NCBI GenBank assembly: GCA_000697355.1
Contig: JNEN01000922.1
Span: 62,001 to 126,000 of the forward strand
Source of the DNA: Syncephalastrum monosporum B8922
Lineage: Eukaryota > Mucoromycota > Mucoromycetes > Mucorales > Syncephalastraceae
Direction of reading: 5' to 3'
Length of the DNA: 64,000 nucleotides
Part shown: positions 1-12,361 of the stretch, one piece after another
Numbering within the stretch: position 1 is the stretch's first letter
How the letters are laid out: the number at the start of each line of letters is the position of its first letter
The notes under the pieces: model-generated
The model's database searches: none
Told to the model about the DNA's origin: nothing
Seen by the model: only the letters and a program-made list of their open reading frames with translations
Made by a program: the position numbers and the translations under genes

Positions 1-1
1 A

Positions 2-280
2 TTGCACACGCCAAGCATCCAAACGAGGGTGTTCATATGCGCCGACCTCGTCCAAATAACCCACGACCACGCCCACAACCCGAGCCCAGTCCGCCCACAC
101 CGCCAAGCGCTGGAACAACAAATGAAACACTCAATAGCCAGCGAGGGTCATTCTGCCTCGCAGCTGTCCGATCCAAGCTGCGTCGGCTGTTTTGTATTCC
201 GTCGCACCATGCACCGCATCAAGATTCTCCAGAGCAGCATTCAGAAGAAGCCAACGCAGCTTCCTCCGTTTGAGCAATAA
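2..280 (+). CDS. Possible 3' end of an unrecognised gene (partial)
   Basis: An open frame runs from the window edge to a TAA at 278-280. Codons mostly end in G or C, as in the real genes of this window, which suggests a terminal exon. I recognise no domain; the residues are mixed with several His, Gln and Ser. A second overlapping frame (37-273) is also open and Pro/Arg-rich, and the opposite strand is open too (131-433), so the frame choice is uncertain. The sequence upstream of base 1 would settle it. Confidence 0.3.
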   Translation: MHTPSIQTRVFICADLVQITHDHAHNPSPVRPHRQALEQQMKHSIASEGHSASQLSDPSCVGCFVFRRTMHRIKILQSSIQKKPTQLPPFEQ

Positions 281-3200
281 CAAGCATTTCTTACATCCAA
301 ATTTGGTAAGCCGAATCTCGATATAGGCGGTACAAGAGTAGGCCACCAGTCCCTCACACAACCTTGTGTAGCATGTCAAAAAAGTTTCGGGACACACGAC
401 AGAATGGTTAAGATTGCCTATATCCTTACGCACCCTATATCACCGACGAAAGTCTCACTTATTATCAATCCTATCCTATGCGACGATGACCCAACAAAAG
501 AACGATAAATTAGGCACAAAAACTATGTCACAACCTTTTTCCAGCGACTTCAACCACCACTCAATTTATCCGCGGATCCACATCATTCATGTTCTTTCTT
601 TGTTTTTGTATAGAATTCAGCAATTCACCTATGTAAAATGCATCTTTTTGAATTTTTCGTCTTCATCTTGTGTCGCCTTCTCGTCCTACGTCAACAGAAT
701 GCATGCAGTACCAAACTTTATCACGCCTGTGTTTTCCTTGTGAGTGATGATTCGGATTAAAGGGTCATTGACAACGATAATCAGAACTATCTGTCTGAAC
801 ATGGGCGCTTATTAATTAGTAAATCCGCCATGAAGCGGCCTTAGGCGATCAAAAAAAATTTACACCAAGACCGTCATCCGCCACATCTCCTCCATGTAAT
901 AACGGGCTGAAATATAAAACAATTGCATGTGCCCCACCATTCGTCAGGTTAACAAATTTGGTTTGTTGTCTTGACACGGACATCTTGTGTACCCTGTACG
1001 CGTGCACGGTGAACTCTACCCCCACGCCCAGCTAGAAAAAAAAAGTGCCTTGAGTGCTTCTTCCGTTTTGGTTTCCTTCCTCCGTTAGCTGATAAACTTC
1101 TTACGAACTGCTTCGTCAGCAAATTCAAAGCGCCGCTAAAAGAGTCCGCATAGGTCTAATAAAGATGAAGAACCAATGGGGCCACAGAACACGTTGTGGT
1201 TGTCTTTTTACCACTATGACTAGACGTCTTGATATATCACCTGCAGCCAAACGAGCCGCATTTGTCGTACATGACTACGTATGCACACATGGGTGCCACG
1301 GGAGGAACAAAGAAGAAATAGGAAAATATGGAAATAGAGAATGCAGGTTCAATCTAAAAAAGAAACAAAGATCGATCATACAGATACCTGCAGCAAAGCA
1401 ATGTGTTACATCCGGTGTACTTTTCTCCTCTCTAATTCCGAGTTAAGATTTTCCCGAGAGCTTGGATGTATGGACAGGTTATGCGTGCGTATGTATATTC
1501 GAGAAGGAGATTCGTGGGACACATGCTAACAATAAAATCCCAAGACCCGTCTTCTGGTACTACATTTCACAAAACCGGATGTGAAAAAAAAAAATACATT
1601 CATATTTTCTCGTCCTTGAGTCTCCTTAGTTGCAAAAGTGGCTAATAGGAAGCCACACTAATGAGGTGATACTTGTGTAAGGCTCCTTTTATCTGAGTGT
1701 GATTGCTTTGTTCTTCTCGGCGTACGATATCTCCATGTAAAATTTGACATGTACAGCAGAAAAAAAAGCGGAAAGCTGTAGCTTTCTTGCGGTTAGCAAA
1801 AGGATAGGCAGGGTCCTTCCGTATAGCGTATGGAGCCAATGACAACAAGGAAAGAATGATCGACATAGCATTCTCTGCAGATCAATTCCTTTTACGATAT
1901 TGACAAACCCCCAGTTAAATGTGCAAAGGCCATCTTGGTGGTACCTCAGCAGGATCGACAAATGGTAGACCATCTTAGGACATCCGATACTGCTGCCGAT
2001 GTAATGCCTATGTATTCCGCATTTTGTATCTTACTGTTTCATCGCTGATATGACATCTCGTGGTCAGGTGGAAATAAAGCAGTGCTGATGAAGTGGTAGC
2101 GGAGTTCGAATTACACATCTTTGTGACAGTGCAGCATATGCAACTCCTGAAGCGTACTTCTGGCAGTTAAAGACGTCTCTCCTGTCACACTAAACCCACA
2201 AGAGATAAAAGGTATATCATAACTGCCTATAATTTCTGAGCTTAATGACAAATAAATTGTCGCACGTGTAAGGAAGAATACGTCACACAAAAAAGGCGGC
2301 TTGGCTAATGCACCAACCCAGCCATGGCAGTGCAAAAGATATAAAGCATGCCACTGTAACGACACGCCCTTATTATTATTTTCTATTTTGCCTTGCAGCA
2401 GCTATATAGTTGTTAACTTATCTCTTAGAATATGGGCTAAGTATTGAGTATGCGCCTATATTTATAGACCCTAATGTCAAGGGTTCAATGTGTGTGATAT
2501 ATATAACGAAAGCGAATATTCTCTGCATATTACATCGCATATGTACAGCATGTAGTACTGCATAGATACTATCCCGGAGTTCTCATTATTATAGTAGAGC
2601 AGTTTATTATTGCTGGTACACACATCTATTGACATGAGCATCGATATCTTAAGACGAACAATTGCTGCATTCCATCCTTATAAACTTATTGCTAACTAGC
2701 CTATGAAATTTCGCTCCGGAATCAGTTCTCGTTGACTAAACTTTACTTCTGTTACATACCTAAGCGACCAAAGCCGGAATCGTCAATACGCGTTCACGGC
2801 GTGTTGGCCACTTCCTCATATAGATCTGTGCAGCAGAATGCAATTTTGAGTCTCAGTTTCATATTGCAGCATTAACCCACAAGCACTTACCGATGGGTGT
2901 GCGGCAGAAATTAGCGCAGAGGTACATGTATTTTGGGGCGAGGGTAGCTTCAACGGTGGTCCCGGCCACAGACCGCCTAGGCTAGAAAAACGCGAAAGGG
3001 GAAGGAGGAGGGGAGAGAGGAAGCGGAGAGGAAGAAAAGCAAAGAGGAAGCGAAAAGGAGCGGAGCTGAAACATGTGTTAATGTCACATATTCAATGCAT
3101 AGACCTGAATCTGTAAAGAAACCTCTGATGGGAGGCGAGCAAGCGGAAGAAAGGAAGAGGCACGAACGGAAGAGAAGACAGAATAGAGCCAAGGAAGAAG

Positions 3201-4749
3201 ACCGCAAGCTAAGTATACGTCAGAAGGAGGTTAGCACTGTCTAAGTCCATGTATTTTTTGGCGCGACAGCTTAATTTCATGCACACGGGTCAGTTGGGGG
3301 CGGGCAGCCGATAGCAGAGGGACTTGGGGGGGGACGCAGTGGTCTATGTTGCGCTTATTAGTCTATACTTGTAGCCATAATTATTTGGTATGTACTTGCC
3401 AGCGGAAAACTTAACCAAAGTAAAGAAGAAAATTAGATGCGTGAGGAAATACATAGTCGTCTTTTTATGAAACAAACTCGCATCGATGAACTTTCATGCA
3501 ATCATATAAACCGCGTCTGCCAAGGGGAAATAGAACGCAGGAAAGAAAATAGACCTTGATGAAGGTTGACGTCAAATACTTTTCGCGTTTAAGAGGACTC
3601 ATGGTTCTACTCTACTATCACGCGGTTCACGTTTACCAAAGGACACAGGAAGGAAAACATTAATGAAGATTGACATCAGGTACCGTTCACGCTTCAAAGT
3701 GGTCTACTTTGCCAGACGCCCTAACGGGAATCGAACCTGGATCTCCAGCGTCCTGCTTATATTAGTACGGATGATACGGAACCCTTGTATATAGATATCA
3801 TCACCGTTGATGTAGAAGATAAGCTCCTAAAATAATCGCCATCGGGATGACTCTCGTATTGCTTCGATACGTGGACAGCCAATGAAAGGCTGCTTCAAAT
3901 ATAGAAGGTATGTCTAGCCTAATGTCTAGCCTATTAATGTCGGTTACCATCGTTGGATCAGAAGGAATGGGATATGGCTCAAAATATTGCAGACATAGCC
4001 TCTTTATGAAGAACTTAGTATATCAGCGCAGCAAGAAGAGCAACTTGCCTTGGTTTTGTGTATGTGATTGATATTATATATCGGGAAAACTTAATATATG
4101 CTTCACACTGTCGAAAAACAGCTGCTTTGTGATAATTTAGGAAGATGTTTTAAACACGAGTTTCAGAGCAAGGTACTCGTTCAATAAGAGCAGTATTGCA
4201 ATGTTCCGGCTTGGATGATTTTTGCTAAGCATCTGCGTACATACGTATATACATAGCTACTTAGATGGCTGCTTATAACCAGCAACTTACGACTTTAGTA
4301 TACTGATAGGAGATAAAATACTTTGAATGGTATTTTGATAGATATACGCCCAATTTGAGTGTCGCAATAATCAAACCGAATAACTGAAAGGATACGAAAA
4401 TGATGCATTTCAGACAGTAAACGCGAACCCTTATGATGACTGCGCAACAGGTAGCTCAGTAAGAGAAGAAACAAAGCTAGCCGTACACAGAGTACTAAGT
4501 CTGACGTAGGTCCAAACTCCTTAATATCCTATTACAGCTGCAGAGCTCGATCAATGATATATTCAAACAAAATAAGACGGCGGTTGTTCTTGCCGGGTTA
4601 TTTGTGAAGATGAAAATGAATCACATTGATCTGGCCAATGACAAGGCGCGGAGGTTCTCTCGAAGCCATTTTCACGTTCCGTCCATCATTCTACCCCTCC
4701 TTCCTTCACCGTTTCCTTTTCACGCGTATCTTACACTTTTTTGCATCCC
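281..4749. other. Gene-poor AT-rich interval
   Basis: No frame with coding character or a recognisable domain was found on either strand over about 4.4 kb. It contains a purine-rich tract (about 2985-3200), a tRNA-like relic (about 3716-3785) and two diverged copies of a segment about 35-50 bp long near 3541 and 3648. It looks like decayed repeat DNA upstream of LEU2. Confidence 0.6.
3716..3785 (-). other. tRNA-like relic (box B / T-arm remnant)
   Basis: On the minus strand the sequence contains a perfect box-B core (complement of 3727-3737), followed by a 3' end resembling an acceptor strand and preceded by a degenerate D-arm-like stretch. The T stem has mismatches and no clean cloverleaf can be drawn, so this is not called as a functional tRNA. 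It could be the head of an old SINE. Confidence 0.3.
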
Positions 4750-5927
4750 ATGGCTACCAAGAAGATTTCCATTGTCTGTCTGCCCGGTGACGGTGTTGGT
4801 CCCGAGGTTGTTGGTGAGGCCGTCAAGATTCTTGAGCAGGTTGCTGCTGTGCGCGCCCAGAAGCTCAATGTCGAGTTCGAATTCAAGAATGAGCTTATTG
4901 GTCTGGCTGCTCTCGAGAAGACGGGTACGTTTGTGGACTAAAAGCTATATGGCTCCGCTCACAAGGCTTTTATGTAGGTGATCCCCTGCCCGACTCTGCC
5001 CTCGAGGCCTGCAAGGCTGCGGATGCTATTTTGCTGGGTGCGGTGGGTGGTTTGCCCGGCGCCAAGATCGGCAGCGGCCCGCGTCCGGAGCAAGGCTTGC
5101 TCAAGCTGCGCAAGTCTCTTGACTTGTACGCTAACCTGCGCCCCGTGACCTTTGCTTCCAACTCGCTCACCAGTCTGTCGCCGCTGAAGGACCACGTCGT
5201 GGAGGGTGTTGAGTTTGTGTTTGTGCGTGAGCTGGTGGGTGGTATCTACTTTGGAGAGCGCAAGGAGGCGGGTGAGGACGGCAAGGCCTACGATACGCTG
5301 CCCTACTCTACCGAGGAGATCCAGCGAGTGACTCGTCTGGCTGCTCTTCTCGCTCTGAAGCAGAACCCGGTTGGCAAGATCCACTCCATCGACAAAGCCA
5401 ACGTGCTCGCCACCTCCCGCTTGTGGCGCAAGGTTGTTTCCGAGACCCTCGACAAGGAGTTCCCCCAGCTTCAGTATGAGCATCACCTCGTCGATTCGGC
5501 TGCGATGGCCATGGTCCAGAATCCCAAGAAGCTGAACGGCGTCGTTCTGACCGAAAACATGTTTGGTGATATCTTGTCCGATGAGGCCTCCGTCATTGTC
5601 GGCTCCCTCGGTCTTTTGCCTTCGGCTTCACTCAACGGTCTTCCCGACGGTAAGAGCAAGTGCGTCGGTCTGTACGAGCCCATCCACGGCTCCGCTCCCG
5701 ATATCGCCGGTCAGGGTATCTGCAACCCCATCGCTACCATCCTCAGCGTTGCTATGCTCCTGCGTTACTCCCTTGGTCTCGAAGCGGAAGCCGTTGCCGT
5801 CGAGGATGCTGTCCGCCAGGTCCTTGACAACGGTGCCCGCACCCGTGACCTCGGTGGCGAGCAGACAACCGCCCAGATCGGTGACAAGGTCAAGGAAGCC
5901 CTCGCTGGTCTCCTTGAGAAGCTGTAA
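4750..5927 (+). CDS. LEU2: 3-isopropylmalate dehydrogenase
   Basis: Catalyses the NAD-dependent oxidative decarboxylation of 3-isopropylmalate, the third dedicated step of leucine synthesis. Two exons, 4750-4924 and 4978-5927, join in phase to a 374-residue protein, the usual fungal length. Recognisable family features are the N-terminal nucleotide-binding start ([11 protein letters not shown]), the GAVGGP-like GAVGGLPG, the catalytic Tyr region, and [12 protein letters not shown] near the metal site. The start is the ATG at 4750, which begins the conserved strand directly; the frame upstream has no better Met. No organelle signal precedes the fold, so it is probably cytosolic, as yeast Leu2 is. 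It ends 261 bp from the convergent phosphatase gene. Confidence 0.95.
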
Positions 5928-6188
5928 AGAGCACATCCCCCGTACATCTTTTTGTAGATAATTTGTTTTGTTCCTTGTAAGCCCAAACGGCTTTCTTTTT
6001 CATTTGTCATAATATAAAAGTCTTGGATTGATAGAACAGGAGGGTTCGGTACATTACGTATAGTGTTATGTGACGCGCGATTTATGTACAAAAATAATAC
6101 AATAGCACCGTATTGCCCTGGCAAACAAAGTGCTGGAGCTCTCTATGTACTTCAACGAAATGGAGCAATGACCGTGGAGGGGTAGTCT

Positions 6189-7763
6189 TTAGGTGAGGGA
6201 GGATGCCAAGTTGTTGCTGCCGGTGGCGTCGATAGGGGACGAGGGTTCCATAGGAGGACTAAAGTGAAGATAGTGAGTAAGTGAAAAAATTTTGATTTTA
6301 CCTATTTCTTACCTGGGTCGTCGACCTTTGCCCTTGTGAAGAGCAGCTAATTTGGCTGGAGGGTGATCGGTTGGGGTGAGTAGTTCAAAGCTGCAGAGAA
6401 GGTCCTCGTTGATGCTCATGATGGCACCAAAATTATCGAACTCGCCGCAATAATTAGGGGCTGAGAACACCGTGACAAGTGTCCGCTCATTAAAGAACTC
6501 ATAGCCATCCTCGACGACCATGTGAGCACGGCAGACGAGATCAAGGTCGAATTTGGTCAAAAACTCGTTCACGACCCGTTTGCCGAAACAGTAAGAAACA
6601 CCACGTTCAGAGTCTTCCCAGTCGTCGGTATTGTCGGTGGGATCAGACCAAAGAATATCGTTCAGCAGGCCATACTCTGGTACATCGGTAGGGCGCACAA
6701 TGTTGCGCACATCATCGAGACTGTTTAAAGAAGGTGACAGTCCACCATGCACGCAAAAGATCTTGCCAGCCACGAGTCCTGCGATGGGCAGCGTGTTGAA
6801 GGTATCCACAAACGTCCGCCAGATTTTGACATTTGTTCTTCGTTTGCATTCATCGTAGAACCCATAGACTACAGAAAGAATGTGAGTAAATGAAATGAAG
6901 AGCATTTGCATCTGTACCTCGTGTTACATTGGCGCACTCGTGATTGCCGCGCAGTAAAAAGAAGTTCTCGGGATACTTAATCTTGTAGCAAAACAATAGC
7001 AGGATAGTTTCTAAGCTCTGCTTGCCGCGGTCCACATAATCGCCCAAGAACAGGTAGTTGGATTCAGGCGGATATCCTCCCTAGCATACAAAGAAGAATG
7101 AGACATGCTAAGCTATGGCTGTGCAAGAAAAATGGGTTACCATGGCAAAGAGTCGATGTAAATCATGGTATTGGCCGTGGATATCGCCCAAAATTTTGAC
7201 GGGCGGTGTCAATTCAATCATGGACTGCATGCATGAATGATTAAATTTAGTATCCAAAAAACCACACACTTGGGAAATCACGTACCGGCTGACTCAAAAA
7301 GAGTTCTTGCGCGGCTTTGCAGATGGCAATTATCTCAGAGTTGCGAAAGCAAACCGTCTTGTGAATCTTCCCACTGATACCGACTTCCATGAGTCGGTTG
7401 ATGCATTCGTCGATATCCAAATTGCTGCCAATCGAGCGCATGGACGTGGTCGTAAGCTGATTCTGTGACATTACGCTCAACTGATTTAGATCTTGTGAGC
7501 TCATCGATTGCTCATTCTGGTCGCTTGAATGTATGGCTTCCTGTTCTGTGTTGGCTTGCGCACCATTGCTCGGTGACGGTTGCGATTGGTTCCCAGTGAC
7601 CAAGATCGAGTTGAGTGATGTCGCCTACGTATAATCAATACTTGCGGGTGCAGCAACCTCCACGTGAACAGCTTACGGTTGTGTTGGAGTACTCATTGTC
7701 AGGGATCTCCTCACGAATAATACTAGGACGCTGCTTCCGTTTTTTGGACCCAATATTACCCAT
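6189..7763 (-). CDS. PPZ1: PPZ-type serine/threonine protein phosphatase
   Basis: A PP1-like metallophosphatase of the fungal PPZ group, which in yeast controls cation transport, salt tolerance and cell integrity. Exons (minus): 7677-7763, 7286-7624, 7141-7224, 6918-7080, 6313-6868, 6189-6258; 432 residues. Metal and catalytic motifs are present in order: GDIHGQ, GDYVDRG, RGNHE, the RAH histidine and SAPNYCGEF. The N-terminus MGNIGSKK is a typical N-myristoylation signal, as in yeast Ppz1, but the Ser/Gln-rich extension before the catalytic domain is much shorter. The PPZ assignment rests on the catalytic sequence (for example DERGVS-type and RRTNVKIW segments) plus the myristoylation site. 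If the last intron is retained, translation stops at once and the tail changes. Confidence 0.9.
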
Positions 7764-8230
7764 CGTATGACGTATGTAAAGGGAAAGAAAATGTGAGAAA
7801 ACGGGGAAAGAAATGAGAAAAAAATGAACGACGGGGGTCTTGAATTCTCTTTTCGGTGCTGTCCTCACTCTCTCACTAAAAACAGCGTTTGTTGGGCCAA
7901 GACAAATAGTGGTCTTCATTGTGCTTCTGGAATGGTACGAGTGATACCAAAAGTGGCACTCTACAGAACAAAGATAACATGAACTTGCCGTATTTCCTGT
8001 GTACGGTTTTTCATGCTGAGCAACGCGTCTTTTCGGGGATGCATGATTATCGCGCACAGCCTTGTGTCACACAGAAATCACGGGATCGCCGACAAAGACA
8101 TTCAAACAAATATTGAGCAGGCTGTATATATATATATATATTTATTTGTGTCAAAACGAAGAAAAAAAAGACGGGGTCGGCTTTTTCTTATATATACTAA
8201 AGGGGATGAACAAGAAGGTATGGGAGTGCG

Positions 8231-11200
8231 TTAGCGGAAGGATGGGAGCCACGACGAGCGCTTGTCACGGGCCTGTTGAGGTTTCTCAGCACCGTTCACG
8301 ATCGTATCACCATTGAGACTGTTATAGTCATAGATAAGAGTTCATTAGTGAGCGTGTGTGTATGACAAGGGCCGAGGAGAACTGAAGATCCCTCTCTTTT
8401 TGTCTTCAGCTTACCCTGCATCTTCAACGGCCGCGCCACCGCGGAGAGGTTTTGCAATCCTGCTGAACGTCAAGGCCCTGCCGCTTTGGGATTTGGCCGA
8501 CCGCGCTTGCTCCAGGCGTTCTCGTACGGTCTTGAGCTGTGCCTCAAACTTGTCGTTCTGCACCAACAACCGCTGCTGTGCGTCCTGAAGTAGCTGCTCG
8601 AGGTTCTGGATTCGCTCGTTACGCGCGGCCAGTTTACGGTCCGCCATGGCCGCTTCCTTTTTGAGCTGCGAGTTCTGCTCGACCAACTGCTTCTGGACGT
8701 TCGTGAGCTGCTCGAGGTTACGCTCTAGGAATGCCATCTTCTTTTGCTGCGCCTTGTTGTTGGATGCGCGCAGCACGTTGTTGTACTGCTCCCGGGTCTC
8801 CTCGAGCGAAAATTCGAGCTCGACGACCTTCTCACAGCGGTTCTGGAGATCGCGCATCAACGCCTTCTTCATAATCTCAAAATCAGCGAGCTGCTGCGCC
8901 ATAGACTTCCGCATGCGTTCCAGGTCCTTTTCTTTCTTGTCGAGAGGACCATCCTCGGTGGGAGGTGTCTTTTGCGAGCGCTGCGCCAGCGCGCTCTGCA
9001 GTTTCTCGTTGAGCGCCTGGAGTTCGGTCACGGCCTCGTTGAGCTCGGTCTCCTCGTCCGCCTTGAGGTCCAGCTCTTTCTTGAGATCCTCAATTTCTCG
9101 CTCCTGGAGCTCCTTCTTGGACTGGTATTGTGTTTCGAGCTTGGCCTTGAGCTCGTTGATTGTACCGGCCAGGCCAGCCTTGCGCTCCGCATCCTGTTCT
9201 TCTTCGGCGATCGTCTTGTCGAGTAGCTCCTCATACTCGCTCTCCAACGAGGTCAGTCGGCGTTCGAGTTCGGCACGTTTTGTCGTCAAGCCCTCCTTGT
9301 CGCGGTTCAGGGTACGAATAGTATCCTGGTGGCGCTCGACGAGGGCCTTGGACTCGGCCAGTTCCTGACGAAGGGTCGCGAGCTGTTCAGGCGTCATGAC
9401 GATGTCCTCGTTGATGGCTGCCATGCCCGACAGATCCTGGTCGAGTTTGTTGAGCGCCTCGCTCATTTGCTTCTGCTTCTCGTTGACTTCGCCGGATGCA
9501 TTGTTCATCAACTCCGCCGCGCGTTCAGCCATCTGCTTGGCCTTGGCGTCGTCATCGTTAACGCCGCTGCGCACCTGGGCCAGCGTCTCACGCAGCTCAC
9601 GCAGTTCTGCCTCAAGCTCCTGCTTGGCCTCCTTGAGCGAGTCGACCGTGATTGCGCTCTCTTTGTTTTCGTACAGCACTTTCTCCAGCTGCACTTTGAC
9701 TTCACTGAGCTCGGACGTCATTTGCTGATTCTCGGTCGTGAGCGACTTTTCGTTCTCCTTAAACAGGTTGAGCTCTTCCTGCATCATCTGGACCTGCTTT
9801 TCACGGTTGGACAGCTCGGATTCCTACAGAAAGCGGGTCAATCAGATATTCAAGGATGTCTCATGCGTCGTACCTTCTCTGTAATTTGATCCATCAGCTC
9901 GTTCTCGCGCTTCAAAAGTTCTTCGCGCTCGTCCTTGTCAAGCACAGGGGCCGGTGTCGAAGGGCGCGAATCGGAACCACCCGCGTCGGCGATCGCACGC
10001 GAGGCCGGCGACTGCAGGGGGGCCTGTCCCTTGGCCGCCTTTTCGGCCGAGGCCCACTGAGCTTCGGGCACCTGGCCACCTGAGCGCCAGACGGCCACTT
10101 CGCCCTCGAGCGCAGCAATGTATTGCTGGTACGATACCGAATCGCTCTTGACTTTCTTGAGGAGAGCCTTGAGTTCGGCCGGTGACAGGTCCGCGTTGAC
10201 CTTCGCCTTGTTCTTGATCGTCTTTGCACGGACACCGAATCGGAGCGTCGAGACCGTCTCCGCTTCGTTGTACGACGAGGGCGAGCAGTTGATGATCAAG
10301 GTTGTGCGTGAGTTACCACCGAGCGATTCTTGCAGGATACGGGTCAACTTGGAGTCACGGTAGGGGATATGGCTCGACTAGAGGTAGATCGATCGTTTCA
10401 GCAAATAAAGTCAATCGTGGGTGTCACGGCGGTTTACCTTTCCGTCCGTCAAGGCGTTGATGACCATACCGAGCGCAGTCAAGGATTTGTTGATCTTTTT
10501 GGCCTCCTCGAGGGTCTGCCCTGAGGCACCTGTTTTGCCCACCTAATAAAGTTGAGTTAAGATCAATGAAACAAGGAACCTGCTGTTCCTCTTTTCATAC
10601 CTTTTCTGAACCAGCCAGATCAACGAGGTATAATTTGCCGCTTTTGGCAGCGCCGGTATCGAGGTTTTTCTGGGTAATGGTGATCAAGACAATCGAGTGA
10701 CTCCGCGAACTTTCGGCGTTCATATCTAAATATGCGCGTGTGAGTGACCTCATATGCAGGCCCAAATGCAGGAAAAGATATTACTGGTATATGCGACGAC
10801 TCGGTTGTTGCCACCCCGACGCATGACTTCGTAGACTTCTTCTGTGGAGGAGACGTAGACTTCGAGGACGCCCTTGACATAGACACCCTTGACTTTGTCT
10901 TCGTGGATAGGCAGATTATCATGCGAAGCTGGAGATAACAAACCGTGAGTATCCCTTTATATGCAGGGAGAAAACAACCGCGACGGAAAAGCAAAAATAA
11001 CAACATACGATTCAACAAATCACGGACTTTCTCCATGTAAATTTCCATGTAGGACACCTTGACAGTAAACTCCATGTTGGCCGGCGACTGCATGATACTT
11101 TCAAAGATCTGCTCCACAATACGCGGGATGATACCCTTGTTTTTGTTGTCGTCGATGTCGGAGCCCTACAGAGCAAGAAAAGCAAGACGGAAATCGAGGA

Positions 11201-11779
11201 GAAATCAGTGATCTCATGGATCAATGGATGAACAGACAGATAGATAGAAATAATAAATACCATCATGGTGTAGGTCTTGCCGGAACCGGTCTGACCATAA
11301 GCGAAGACGGTACCGTTGTAACCAGCGACGACATCTAAAATGACGGAGTGAGGACGTGCATATTCCGGGACGGGTTCCATGCGTGTGTATGTGCAAGGTA
11401 GAAGCGTGTGTTTGTTTACCATCGACAATCGACTTGATAGAGTAGGCAAAGATGTCCTCTTGTGGTGTGTTGGACCCAAAGACCTTGTCGAATGCGTAGC
11501 TGCCCGTGGCTTCCTTGCCCTAGAAGGAAGAGTAAAAGAGAGAAAGAGGTGTGTGCGCGTTTAGAAAGAGGGAAGAGAGAGAAGAGAGAGCGGAACGGCA
11601 AGCCGAAGTTTAGACTTTTTTTTTCCACTCAGAGGCAGAATAGTGCCGACGGGCCTCACCTTGAGCGTGACAGATGTGCCCTCATCGTCAATGTCGATAA
11701 TGGGTTGACCTCCCTCCTTGATTTCGAGCTTGTTTTGCGGTCGGAAACGACAGACCACCTTGATGCTGTTGCCTGACAT
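8231..11779 (-). CDS. Conventional kinesin (kinesin-1) heavy chain
   Basis: ATP-driven plus-end microtubule motor. Ten exons: 11660-11779, 11420-11519, 11261-11334, 11009-11165, 10785-10928, 10601-10725, 10438-10542, 9874-10377, 8415-9823, 8231-8318; 941 residues, the usual size for fungal kinesin-1. The motor domain has the P-loop GQTGSGKT (residues 87-94), SSRSHS (switch I), LVDLAGSE (switch II) and the [11 protein letters not shown] helix. A neck and a long coiled coil with a kink follow. The conserved tail [10 protein letters not shown] precedes a short basic end. No light-chain gene is seen, consistent with fungal kinesin-1 acting without light chains. The first Met of the longer upstream frame is rejected because [14 protein letters not shown] is the canonical start. 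Confidence 0.95.
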
Positions 11780-11879
11780 GTCGAAATCCCGATAACGCCC
11801 TGACAAGTAGACCGGTCCCCAAAAACATTAAAAAAACGGGGTAGGTTTAGTTTACGTGCTCTATGTTGTCCTATTGCGT

Positions 11880-12030
11880 GATATATGTACCGACGAAGCA
11901 AAAAAGGGTAGAGAAGAAGCAGAAAGAGAAGAAAGAGAAAAGAAGAGAAGAGTAAAAGAAGAAAGAGAGTCGGAAGAGACTGAGAGGAAGAGGAAGAGAC
12001 TGAGAGTAAGAGAGAGGAAGAGAGTGCGAA
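11880..12030. repeat. Purine-rich low-complexity tract
   Basis: The plus strand is almost pure A/G for about 150 bp, in units like GAAGAG and AAGAGA. On the transcribed minus strand this is a pyrimidine-rich tract just upstream of the kinesin start, a common composition for fungal promoters and 5' leaders. Confidence 0.5.
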
Positions 12031-12361
12031 GGGGCGCGGGGCCACAGGCGTCAAGGTACAGCGCTTCCGCGCACAAAGTTTACTGATTTTCGAGTCCGCA
12101 GATATCTCATGAAAAAAAAAAGAAAAAAAAAAAGAGCCCAAAGGTTTTTTTTTCTTACTTGTTTTAATATTTTTTCGTAGTATATCGGCTTATAGAATCA
12201 TATAAAAAAGGGCGACAGAGTATATATAAAAGACATGGGATGCCAAAGTGTGCATGGGGTTATCAGAAGAATAAAAAAATAAAAGAGAAGAGAGAAGAGA
12301 TAGAAAAAGAAAAGAGAAAGCGAGCGAAGTGAGTTACTCTATGGAGGGGTGAGGAAAAAGA

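Noticed and set aside
3716..3785. Functional tRNA gene
   Set aside because: T stem and acceptor do not pair cleanly; kept only as a relic.
4959..5936. Minus-strand frames over LEU2
   Set aside because: Antisense shadows of a highly conserved enzyme exon.
8646..9889. Long plus-strand frames (up to 240 residues) across the kinesin gene
   Set aside because: They are antisense shadows of the GC-biased coiled-coil exon, with Leu/Ser-rich composition and no domain.
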